A program made the translations under genes and the position numbers. Below the pieces are notes generated by a model. That model was not told where the DNA came from, did not search any database, and worked only from the letters and a program-made list of their open reading frames with translations. A stretch of 64,000 nt of DNA, taken from the NCBI GenBank assembly GCA_017557885.1, contig JAFYXV010000002.1:193056-257055 (forward strand), given 5' to 3'. Shown here piece by piece: positions 15,583 through 23,357 of this stretch (position 1 is its first letter; each line of letters begins with the position of its first letter). Origin of the DNA: a bacterium (GTDB lineage Bacteria; Auribacterota; UBA3054).

Positions 15583-18500
15583 ATGTCTTATCTTGAACTG
15601 CAAAGCGTGAAACGCCGGCTGCACGGCTTTCTTCCCAGAATTTCAAACAGGATCGTCAAGGCCAGAAAGGACGTGACGGAAGTATTCATTTCTCCTTGCG
15701 GTTACAAGGAAAGCAACACTCCCCCGCCGGAATCCGAGTTCACTCCCTACGAGCAGGAATCCGTCTGGGCGAAAACAAGGGAAAACCACTGCTGGTTCCG
15801 CGTCAAGTTCGAGATTCCCAAAGAATGGGATAAGGAAAACATTTACCTCAACATCAAGCCTGAAAGAGGCTGCGCCTGCCTCACCACCCAGTACACCGCC
15901 ATAAAAGGCGGCACGGCTATCCAGGGCTTGGACGGCAACCACACGAAAGTTAGACTTGAAGCCTCCGACAAGGAGTTCTACCTCTACGCCTATTCCGGCT
16001 GCCCCATCGACCACATCGTCACCTTCGGGTGCGAACTGCAGCTTATCGATCCCGAAGTCGAAGGCCTCTATTACGACCTGAAGATATTGGAAAACGTCTT
16101 GAAGTTCGCGGATGAGGAAAGCCTTCTTGTCGCCCAGGCCAAGGACGCCGTCAACGGCGTCATCAACAGACTGGACACAAGGGATTTTGCAAGCCCGGAA
16201 TTTTCCGAGACCGTCCGTGAAGCGAAACAATACCTTAAAGAAGAATTCTACGGGAAGCAGACGCCCATAGACGAAGCTGTTTACAACATCGGCCACACCC
16301 ATATCGACGTCGCCTGGCTCTGGCCTATGCGCCAGACCAGGGAAAAAGCCCAGCGCTCTTTCGCTACCGTTATCGCGCTGATGGAAAAATATCCCGAGTA
16401 CAAGTTCATGTCCTCCCAGCCGGCCTTGTATTATTTCGTCCAGCAGGACGACCCCGAGCTCTTCGAGAAGATCAAAGAGCGCGTGAAAGAGGGCCGCTGG
16501 GACATCGAAGGCGGCACCTGGCTGGAAATGGACTGCAACCTGACTTCCGGCGAGAGCCTTTGCAGGCAGCTGATCTTCGGGCAGCGCTACTTTTTTGAAA
16601 ACTTCGGGCGCCGCACGCGCTCTTTGTGGCTCCCCGACGTCTTCGGTTACGCCGCCGCGCTGCCGCAGATCCTGAAACTGTCAGACGTCGACACCTTTGT
16701 CACTAGTAAGATCAGCTGGAACGAGACCAACAGGATGCCCTGGGACATCTTCGAGTGGCAGGGCATCGACGGCACCAAGATCCTTTCTTACTTCATCACT
16801 TCCCAGGACAGCGACAAGGGCAAGCCCGCTTCCCGCTACACGACCTACACCGGCGACACGCTGCCTTCCTGGCAGTTTGGCACCTACCGCCGCTTCGTGC
16901 CCAAGGAAGCCTGCGACGCCGTCCTTAACACCTACGGCCACGGCGACGGCGGCGGCGGCCCCACAGCTGAAATGATCGAGTATGTCGCTCGCCAGGAAGA
17001 CGGCCTCACCACTCTTCCCAAAGCCAAATTCGCCACCGCCACGGAAACCCTCGAAAAGATCCACGAAAAAGCCAAGAAGTGCGAACTGCCCGTCTGGCGC
17101 GGCGAACTCTACCTGGAGTTCCACCGCGGCACCTACACATCCGTAGCGGGCGTTAAGAAAGGCAACCGCCGGGCGGAATTCAATCTTCAGACCGTCGAGA
17201 ACCTGGGCGTGCTGGTCAATCAGTTCGGTCTTGCCAAATTCTCCCAGGAAGAGCTCAAAGACATCTGGCGCTGCGTTCTCACCAACCAGTTCCACGACAT
17301 CCTGCCCGGCTCCTCCATCAACCTCGTTTACGACGTCACGCTTAAAGAACTGGCTGACTGCAACGCAGCCCTCATAGAGAAAAAGCAGAACTTCGCTGGT
17401 CTCATCGCCAATAAGGTCAAAGCCGGCAGCAAAGGCCTTCTGGTCTTCAACCCCCACGGCCTCACCCTCAGCGCCAACGTCAAATTTGACGGCGCTTCCG
17501 CGCTCGTCAAAGACATTCCCGCCCACGGCTGGAAAGTCGTTCCCGAAAACGAGGTCGTAACCAAGAATACGATCAGCGCCGCCAAGACTTCCCTGGAGAA
17601 TGACAAAGTCAAGCTCTCCTTCGACGAATACGGCCGCATAAATTCCTTCGTCGTGAAGGAAACCGGCCGCGAGCTCGTGGAAGCTGGCAAAGCCTTCAAC
17701 ACCCTCAAATTCTACGAAGACATTCCGGAAGTTTACGACAACTGGGAGATCAAGGACTACGCCACCGAAAAGGGCTGGGATCTTGGCAAGCCCCAATCCG
17801 CGGACGTCGTTGAAGACGGCTCCCGCAAGGGCATCCGCCTGACTTATTCCTTCGGCCAATCCAAGCTCACCCAGACCGTCTATCTGACGGAAGGCAGCGA
17901 GAGAGTCGATTTCGAAACGGAAGTTGACTGGCAGGAAAACGAGAAGGTCCTCAAGGCTGAGTTCCCAACCAACCTCATTTCCGACTACGCCACCTACGAC
18001 ATCCAATTCGGTTCGGCCCGCCGTCCCACGCACCGCAACACCAGCTGGGAACAGGCCAAATTCGAAGTCTGCGCCAACAAGTACATGGATCTCTCCGAAC
18101 CCGACTTCGGCCTGGCGCTTCTCAATGACTGCAAGTACGGCCACTCCTGCCTGGGCGGCAAGATGGCCATAACGCTCTTAAAAAGCTCCAACGATCCCGA
18201 CCCCGACTGCAACCGCGGCCTGAACACTTTCACCTACGCTCTCTTCCCCCACAAGGGCGGCGCCGAGAATCCTGAGATCCTTAAAGAAGCCTACGCTCTC
18301 AACGAGCCGCTTTACGCCGTTCCCACGGACAAAAAAGACGGCGCTCTCCCCGAAGAGTATTCTTTCATCAGCTCTTCCACTCCCAGCGTCGTTCCTGAGA
18401 CCGTAAAGGCCGCCGAAGACGGCCAGGGCGCGATCGTCCGCCTGCTCGAAACGAAGGGCACCCACACGGAAGCGACCATAACTTTCGGCACCGCGCCGAA

Positions 18501-18615
18501 GAGCGTCACTTTGACGAACATCCTGGAAGACAACCAGTCTGAGATACCGGTCCAAAACGGTGAGATCACTCTGACCTTCCATCCCTTCGAGATCAAGACC
18601 ATCAGAGTGAAATAA
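15583..18615 (+). CDS. Alpha-mannosidase, glycoside hydrolase family 38
   Basis: Releases alpha-linked mannose from oligosaccharides. The 1010-residue chain has no signal peptide, so it acts in the cytosol on imported glycans. An N-terminal beta region (1 to about 225) precedes the catalytic barrel starting at YNIGHTHIDVAWLW (His and Asp are zinc ligands). The nucleophile Asp is in LWLPDVFGYAAALPQI (about 352). A further metal-side His is in TNQFHDILPGSSI. The C-terminal beta domains (about 630-1010) are complete, ending in HPFEIKTIRVK. Start choice: ATG after CGGAGA. The 200-base gap upstream (15383-15582) should hold divergent promoters with the FGE-like gene, but only weak candidates are seen. 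The architecture is that of the cytosolic, broad-specificity GH38 group. Confidence 0.95.
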   Translation: MSYLELQSVKRRLHGFLPRISNRIVKARKDVTEVFISPCGYKESNTPPPESEFTPYEQESVWAKTRENHCWFRVKFEIPKEWDKENIYLNIKPERGCACLTTQYTAIKGGTAIQGLDGNHTKVRLEASDKEFYLYAYSGCPIDHIVTFGCELQLIDPEVEGLYYDLKILENVLKFADEESLLVAQAKDAVNGVINRLDTRDFASPEFSETVREAKQYLKEEFYGKQTPIDEAVYNIGHTHIDVAWLWPMRQTREKAQRSFATVIALMEKYPEYKFMSSQPALYYFVQQDDPELFEKIKERVKEGRWDIEGGTWLEMDCNLTSGESLCRQLIFGQRYFFENFGRRTRSLWLPDVFGYAAALPQILKLSDVDTFVTSKISWNETNRMPWDIFEWQGIDGTKILSYFITSQDSDKGKPASRYTTYTGDTLPSWQFGTYRRFVPKEACDAVLNTYGHGDGGGGPTAEMIEYVARQEDGLTTLPKAKFATATETLEKIHEKAKKCELPVWRGELYLEFHRGTYTSVAGVKKGNRRAEFNLQTVENLGVLVNQFGLAKFSQEELKDIWRCVLTNQFHDILPGSSINLVYDVTLKELADCNAALIEKKQNFAGLIANKVKAGSKGLLVFNPHGLTLSANVKFDGASALVKDIPAHGWKVVPENEVVTKNTISAAKTSLENDKVKLSFDEYGRINSFVVKETGRELVEAGKAFNTLKFYEDIPEVYDNWEIKDYATEKGWDLGKPQSADVVEDGSRKGIRLTYSFGQSKLTQTVYLTEGSERVDFETEVDWQENEKVLKAEFPTNLISDYATYDIQFGSARRPTHRNTSWEQAKFEVCANKYMDLSEPDFGLALLNDCKYGHSCLGGKMAITLLKSSNDPDPDCNRGLNTFTYALFPHKGGAENPEILKEAYALNEPLYAVPTDKKDGALPEEYSFISSSTPSVVPETVKAAEDGQGAIVRLLETKGTHTEATITFGTAPKSVTLTNILEDNQSEIPVQNGEITLTFHPFEIKTIRVK

Positions 18616-18632
18616 CAAAAAACAAAACCCAA

Positions 18633-18667
18633 AAAATAAGCGCGCTCAACAGAGCGCGCTTATTTTT
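18633..18667. terminator. Bidirectional terminator between the GH38 and RhuM genes
   Basis: AATAAGCGCGCTC pairs with GAGCGCGCTTATT around an AACA loop, with A-rich and T-rich flanks; it serves both converging genes. Confidence 0.85.
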
Positions 18668-19508
18668 ATATTTTGGATTTCAGCCCGGAGATCTCTTTCG
18701 AGTCAAGCTTTGTGAAAGCGAAGCATTTTTTACCCAGATCTTTTGTAGAAGCGCCTACAAGAAAAAGCTCTTTGTCGTCAATGATCAAAAAACGATCATG
18801 AAACTTTGAGCTTTCCCTGATGATCAAATCTCCATATTGTTCATTAAACTTCTTGACGTCGCTTGCGGCCAGTTCATTCCCGCGCTTGGAAGTCACGATC
18901 TTAAGGCTTACTCCTTTGCCTTTTTTCGCCATCATTTCAAGGGTCGTTAAGTCAACGTAATTATCAATAAGAAGAATGGATCTTTTGGCCGAGAGAATAT
19001 GCTTCGTTATAAAGACCTCTGCGTCGAAGACTTGCCCGTCATAAAAAACACCCTGTCTCGGAGGCTGAGAAGTCCTAACAAAGAAGTCTATATTCTTCTG
19101 AATTTTTTCAATTTGAACATCGTGTCTAAGTAATTTGTCTTCTACTTGATCTATACGTCTACTTAAACTATACCCTCTGAGAAGATGATCTCGTAAAATT
19201 TTGGTCGCCCACCTGCGAAATTGTATTCCTCGCAAAGACTTAACACGATAACCAACGGAAATAAAAACGTCAAGACTGTATAATTTTACCGGTTTGTCTG
19301 AAAAAGGAATATTCCAAAAAAGAATATTGCTTTTTTCGGTTACCTCTTCTTCTATAAAAATGTTTTTTATATGTTTAGCAATAATAGGTTGTTTCCTTTG
19401 AAACAATTCGCACATTTGCGCCTGAGAAAGCCAAACAGTCTCGTTTTCAAACCGGACATCCAGCTTTATCGTTTCATCAGGCTGATAAATAATTATCTCG
19501 TTTTCCAT
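18666..19508 (-). CDS. RhuM-like DNA-binding protein with PLD-like C-terminal domain
   Basis: This 280-residue protein has the N-terminal RhuM/ORF6N-type region (about 1-110): IIYQPDETIKLDVRFENETV, WLSQAQMCELF, and a Bro-like YRVKSLRGIQFRRWATKIL block. A short coiled linker follows (about 115-145). The C-terminal domain (about 150-280) has VFDAEVFITKHILSAKRSIL and FHDRFLIIDD, matching a phospholipase-D-like fold but with HxR in place of HxK, so catalysis is doubtful. Relatives are common as stand-alone accessory genes in gut bacteria, often near mobile or restriction genes; their role is unclear. The gene is AT-rich (20 of 60 G+C in 19141-19200, counted by hand) against GC-richer neighbours, which suggests horizontal transfer. 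Confidence 0.85.
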   Translation of the reverse strand: MENEIIIYQPDETIKLDVRFENETVWLSQAQMCELFQRKQPIIAKHIKNIFIEEEVTEKSNILFWNIPFSDKPVKLYSLDVFISVGYRVKSLRGIQFRRWATKILRDHLLRGYSLSRRIDQVEDKLLRHDVQIEKIQKNIDFFVRTSQPPRQGVFYDGQVFDAEVFITKHILSAKRSILLIDNYVDLTTLEMMAKKGKGVSLKIVTSKRGNELAASDVKKFNEQYGDLIIRESSKFHDRFLIIDDKELFLVGASTKDLGKKCFAFTKLDSKEISGLKSKI

Positions 19509-19625
19509 ATTAACGGATCATTGGGTAAACTTTGTTCAAATCTACCGCATAATACGAAAACTTTTTAATGAAAACAAGATTTTTAGTTTATTCTACATAT
19601 TTGAAAAGCGAATGTAATCTACATA

Positions 19626-19660
19626 GCAAAAAGAGACGCGCTCTCGCGCGTCTCTTTTTA
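19626..19660 (-). terminator. Terminator after the GH4 gene
   Basis: AAAAAGAGACGCG and CGCGTCTCTTTTT form a perfect 13-bp stem with a four-base loop about 25 bases beyond the stop of the GH4 gene. It is symmetrical and could also block readthrough from the other side. Confidence 0.85.
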
Positions 19661-19684
19661 CTTTTTTGGTTTTGCGTTGTTTGC

Positions 19685-21118
19685 TTATTTGAAATTCGGG
19701 AGGAATTTCTTTTCGGCCTTGTAGAGCTTAAGGAACATTTCCTTGATCTCTTTGGGCGTGCAGACCGCGGAGGTCAGAGGGTCTAAGTAAAGGGCCTGGA
19801 TGGCCTGCTCGATGCTTCTGTTGACGCAGGCCTGGGCGGCCTGTTCGAACATGTACATGTCCGCGGCGCAGATGGCGGCCATGGGAGTCGGCAGAGCGCC
19901 GTAGCGGAGGGGCTGGACGCCGTTGCGGTCGATTAGGCAGGCGACCTCGACGCAGCCGTCGTGGGGCAGGTTGCTGATAAGAGGGCCTGCGCCGTCAAGG
20001 CTCGTGTTAAGGACATTGCCGTACATTCTGAAGGGAGAATTCTTCTCGATGGCTTCCACGATCCAGGAGGCGTATTCGTGGCCGCGGGCGCCGCCGAGCT
20101 CGCGCTTTCCGGTGTACATTTCGGTTCTGATCTTGTCAGCGTCTCTGCGCCATTTGGGATAACCGTCGGCGTAAAAGCCTTCCTCGCCGTCGTAGCCAGA
20201 GCGGCAGTATTCGTCGCGGTGCTTTTTAGAGGTGCGGTAAAGGCTGATGTATTCGCTGAGGTGGCCGGAGGATTCCGTAATGAAGGCGCCGAAGTGCACC
20301 ATCATGTCTTTTCTGACGAGATCCGGGAAGTCCTCTTTGTCAACATTGGTGCCGGCCTTGAGGTCTTTGATGGCTTTCTTGATGAGCAAGGGATAGAGAT
20401 CCTTGCCGTGATGTTTGAGCTTCGTGAACCAGGCCAGGTGGTTGATGCCGGCGCATTCCCATTCCATTTCCTCGTAAGGGATGCCCGCTCTCTTGGCCAG
20501 GAGTTTCGAGGTGCCCTGAACAGAATGGCAGAGACCCACGCATTTCATTTTCGAATAGCGCAGGGTGGACAGCGTCATGATGTTCATGGGGTTGGTGTAG
20601 TTTAGGACCAGCGCGTTGGGGCAGAGCTCCTCGGCGTCATGAAGGATGTCCATCCAAACGGGCACGGTTCTTAAAGCCTTCATGAGGCCGCCGGGGCCGA
20701 TGGTGTCGCCGATGCACTGGGAAACGCCGTACTGCAAAGGAATGTCGTTGTCGAACCTGACGCACTTGACGCCGGAGACTTCGATACTGTTCACGATGTA
20801 GTCGGCGCCGGGAAGAGCTTTCCTTCTGTCGGTGTAGGCCGTGATCTTCCACTCTTTCTCCTTGCCGAATTTCTGGCAGAGAGCCTTGATGAGATGGAAC
20901 ATGATGTCAAGACGCTTGGCGTCGATATCGACCAAGGCGATCTCGCCGCCCGGCATGTCGGGCATCTGCATGAAGTCCTTGGAAAGCGAATGAGCGAAAC
21001 CGCTGCCGGCTCCCATGTGGACGATCTTGATCTTACGGTAGCCTTTGCCGGGAAGGCCGATGGTACTGACAGTGGAATTCATGTGGGCGTAGTGCCCGCC
21101 GACTTCTTTCTTTGCCAT
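19685..21118 (-). CDS. Glycoside hydrolase family 4 enzyme, probable alpha-galactosidase
   Basis: GH4 enzymes use NAD+ and a divalent metal and work by oxidation and elimination in the cytosol. This 477-residue protein has the NAD-binding start IKIVHMGAGSGFA (about 29-41), the NYTNPMN motif, the metal-binding Cys in GLCHSVQG and the metal-binding His in AGINHLAWF. The Cys-His-Ser-Val-Gln pattern is that of MelA-like alpha-galactosidases and alpha-glucuronidases rather than the 6-phospho-alpha/beta-glucosidases, and its neighbours are alpha-galactosidase-like, so alpha-galactosidase is favoured. Third and last gene of the operon; it starts 10 bases after the previous stop behind AAAGGTG. Confidence 0.88.
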   Translation of the reverse strand: MAKKEVGGHYAHMNSTVSTIGLPGKGYRKIKIVHMGAGSGFAHSLSKDFMQMPDMPGGEIALVDIDAKRLDIMFHLIKALCQKFGKEKEWKITAYTDRRKALPGADYIVNSIEVSGVKCVRFDNDIPLQYGVSQCIGDTIGPGGLMKALRTVPVWMDILHDAEELCPNALVLNYTNPMNIMTLSTLRYSKMKCVGLCHSVQGTSKLLAKRAGIPYEEMEWECAGINHLAWFTKLKHHGKDLYPLLIKKAIKDLKAGTNVDKEDFPDLVRKDMMVHFGAFITESSGHLSEYISLYRTSKKHRDEYCRSGYDGEEGFYADGYPKWRRDADKIRTEMYTGKRELGGARGHEYASWIVEAIEKNSPFRMYGNVLNTSLDGAGPLISNLPHDGCVEVACLIDRNGVQPLRYGALPTPMAAICAADMYMFEQAAQACVNRSIEQAIQALYLDPLTSAVCTPKEIKEMFLKLYKAEKKFLPNFK

Positions 21119-21128
21119 TTTTACACCT

Positions 21129-23354
21129 TTATTTTTTGGGTTTAGTTTTATTGGAGGATTTTTTTGATTTTTCGCTTGATTTGAAGGAGATCTGAACGTC
21201 CGCGCTGCCCATGATCCTCAGTTCGGCGATATGAGGGCCGGCTTTGTACAGCTCGGCCGTTCCGGAAGTCGCGTTCACCGTCGAAGAGGGCTCATAGCCG
21301 TCCGGAATGTAAATGAAAACGGTCCACAGTTCCGGCTGCTCTCTGGTTGCGATATTGAGCAGATGGCCTGCGATCCATTCCTCTTTTTCCAGTTCCACGA
21401 AGCCGCCGGAAATGTGCCTTGAAGTTCCTACTATCTGAGGAACGCCTGTTTTCTTCCTGATGACATAGGTAAGGGAGTCGCCGGTCCTCAGGGCGGGAAG
21501 TTTTATCTTTTCCTTGACGGTTCCCAAGAATTTGCCTTTCCAGAAATCGAAGACCAGATATTCAAACTTGGGATCCAAGCCAAGGTCTTTTATATCGATC
21601 TCGGCTTCGGGAAGCTTCCAGAGACCGTTGCGCTGCAGAACGGACCACTGTCCGGCCTGGCAGTCGATGTGATAAGACCAGAGCGTGCCGAAGGGCGAAG
21701 GCTGATCCTGGCCAGGGAAGATGCCGGAAAGCGAATCGTCGATGGGATTCTCTTTGCTGTCGCTGCCTGTCCAGATGTGGCTGGCGTAGGAAGGGGCGGA
21801 GAAATCGATGGGCGCGGTCTCGGCGGGATAAGTGGGCAGGTTAGGCAGAACTCTCTGGATGGAGCGGGTCAGTTTTTCATCATAGGACTGGATGGGGTCG
21901 CTGATCATGAAAAGGCCGCCGCAAAGGGAGACCGTTGAAAGCGTGGCCCTGGCCCAGTTGGATTGCGCCCTGGAGCAGATGTGGTCGGGGTCCAGCTGAT
22001 AGATGATGCGCTGCAGAGGCCAGAAGCGGGCCAGCTCGTACTGCTGAAGCAGCAGGCGCTCCCAATTGGGATTGGTGTCGGTAGAGATCCTGCTGGCGTC
22101 AACTAAGCCGATGTTTTCCGTGAAAGTGCCCCAGCAGGATAAGAGGAAGGTGTCTTTCCCGGCTTTTTCCCTGGCTGTTTCAAAAAGGCGGCGCAGTCGT
22201 TTCCTCGCCTCCTCCTGGGTGATGTAGCCTTTGCTGACAGCGTTGCCCAGGGCGTCGAAACAGGTGTGCCTTAAGGCGTCGATCTTGATGTAAACATAGC
22301 CGGACTTGACAAGATTTTCCCAAAGTGGCGCCAAAGTACTCATAAGCGATTCGTCCGTGCAGTCGTTGGCGTATGAGAGCCAGGCGGCGTACATGCGGCT
22401 GCCGTCGGGATTTTTGAAGATGACGTCCTTCGCGCCTTCCGGGGGATCGTAGGTCCTGATGTCGGTGTTCATCCAGACGCCCGGCTTCAGGCCTTTTTTA
22501 GCGATAAGGTTCGCGGTGTTGGTGATGGAATTCGGGAAACCCTCGATGGGAGTGAGCCAGGAATCGCAGAGAGTTTTTTCTTTCGTGATGCCGAACTGCT
22601 GATCCTGGAAACCGTCGTCGATCTGAAGATAATTGAGTCCGTAGGGCAGGAATTTGTTGGTGAGAACGTCAGCCACTTCCAGCATCAGTTTCTCGCTGAC
22701 GCCCTGATAATAGGCCAGCCAGGAGCACCAGCCGGCAACAGGCTCCCTTTTGGGACGGAAGTTCCAGGGCTCGTAGTAGCGATATCCCAGATGCTCCTTG
22801 TAGTAGAGCGGCCTGATGTTGACGAGCCAGGGGCCCTTTTTCAGTTCCACTTCCAACCTTGCGGTGTAATTGCCGTTCGTTCCCACTTGGAAGCGCTCGT
22901 CCAGCCATTTCCAGCGTGAATTAGTCCAGTCGATCATAAGGTCGTCCGTCAGACTGTAGATGCCGTTCACGCCGTAAATGAGAGGATGCCCTACCTGGCC
23001 CAGGACAGCCTCGTTGTCACCGGATCTTTTCGGCTTCATGCAGATGGCTTCGCCGGGAAGATCGAAAGTCAGGGTGGCTGTCATATCCTTGTCCGCCGCC
23101 AGATAGAACTGCTCGTAAAGGGGCGTGCTTATGATGCAGCCGTCAGAGGTTGAGCGGGTGACGAGCTCTTCCCCGGGCGGAACCTTGGCGGTAAGGAATA
23201 CGCGGTCGTTATAACGGAGCGTCAGAGTTCCCTTTTCCCGGTCGTAATGGGCCTTGGGATAAACCGCGGGCGGCTCTTTGCCCAATGCTTGCAAGGAAAG
23301 GGCAAGAACGATAAGCGCGAGCAGCGATCTTTTCAAGCTGAACATTCTTTTCAC
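21129..23354 (-). CDS. Exported clan GH-D (GH36-like) alpha-galactosidase
   Basis: A 741-residue glycosidase with an N-terminal signal peptide (about 1-25) and a Lys/Ser-rich tail, so exported. An N-terminal beta domain (about 26-195) leads to the barrel at PVAGWCSWLAYY (about 206). YLQIDDGFQ follows, then the nucleophile Asp in YIKIDALRH (about 357) and the acid/base Asp in RISTDTNPNW (about 425). This is the pattern of clan GH-D alpha-galactosidases and alpha-N-acetylgalactosaminidases. A C-terminal beta domain follows. It is a full-length paralogue of the upstream cytosolic gene and begins three bases after it, behind AAGAGGTG. Exact linkage and whether Gal or GalNAc is removed are not decided by the sequence. 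Confidence 0.87.
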   Translation of the reverse strand: MKRMFSLKRSLLALIVLALSLQALGKEPPAVYPKAHYDREKGTLTLRYNDRVFLTAKVPPGEELVTRSTSDGCIISTPLYEQFYLAADKDMTATLTFDLPGEAICMKPKRSGDNEAVLGQVGHPLIYGVNGIYSLTDDLMIDWTNSRWKWLDERFQVGTNGNYTARLEVELKKGPWLVNIRPLYYKEHLGYRYYEPWNFRPKREPVAGWCSWLAYYQGVSEKLMLEVADVLTNKFLPYGLNYLQIDDGFQDQQFGITKEKTLCDSWLTPIEGFPNSITNTANLIAKKGLKPGVWMNTDIRTYDPPEGAKDVIFKNPDGSRMYAAWLSYANDCTDESLMSTLAPLWENLVKSGYVYIKIDALRHTCFDALGNAVSKGYITQEEARKRLRRLFETAREKAGKDTFLLSCWGTFTENIGLVDASRISTDTNPNWERLLLQQYELARFWPLQRIIYQLDPDHICSRAQSNWARATLSTVSLCGGLFMISDPIQSYDEKLTRSIQRVLPNLPTYPAETAPIDFSAPSYASHIWTGSDSKENPIDDSLSGIFPGQDQPSPFGTLWSYHIDCQAGQWSVLQRNGLWKLPEAEIDIKDLGLDPKFEYLVFDFWKGKFLGTVKEKIKLPALRTGDSLTYVIRKKTGVPQIVGTSRHISGGFVELEKEEWIAGHLLNIATREQPELWTVFIYIPDGYEPSSTVNATSGTAELYKAGPHIAELRIMGSADVQISFKSSEKSKKSSNKTKPKK

Positions 23355-23357
23355 CTC

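Noticed and set aside
16681-18144. 487-codon minus-strand frame inside the GH38 gene
   Set aside because: GH38 motifs are continuous on the plus strand; the antisense frame is a by-product of GC-rich third codon positions.
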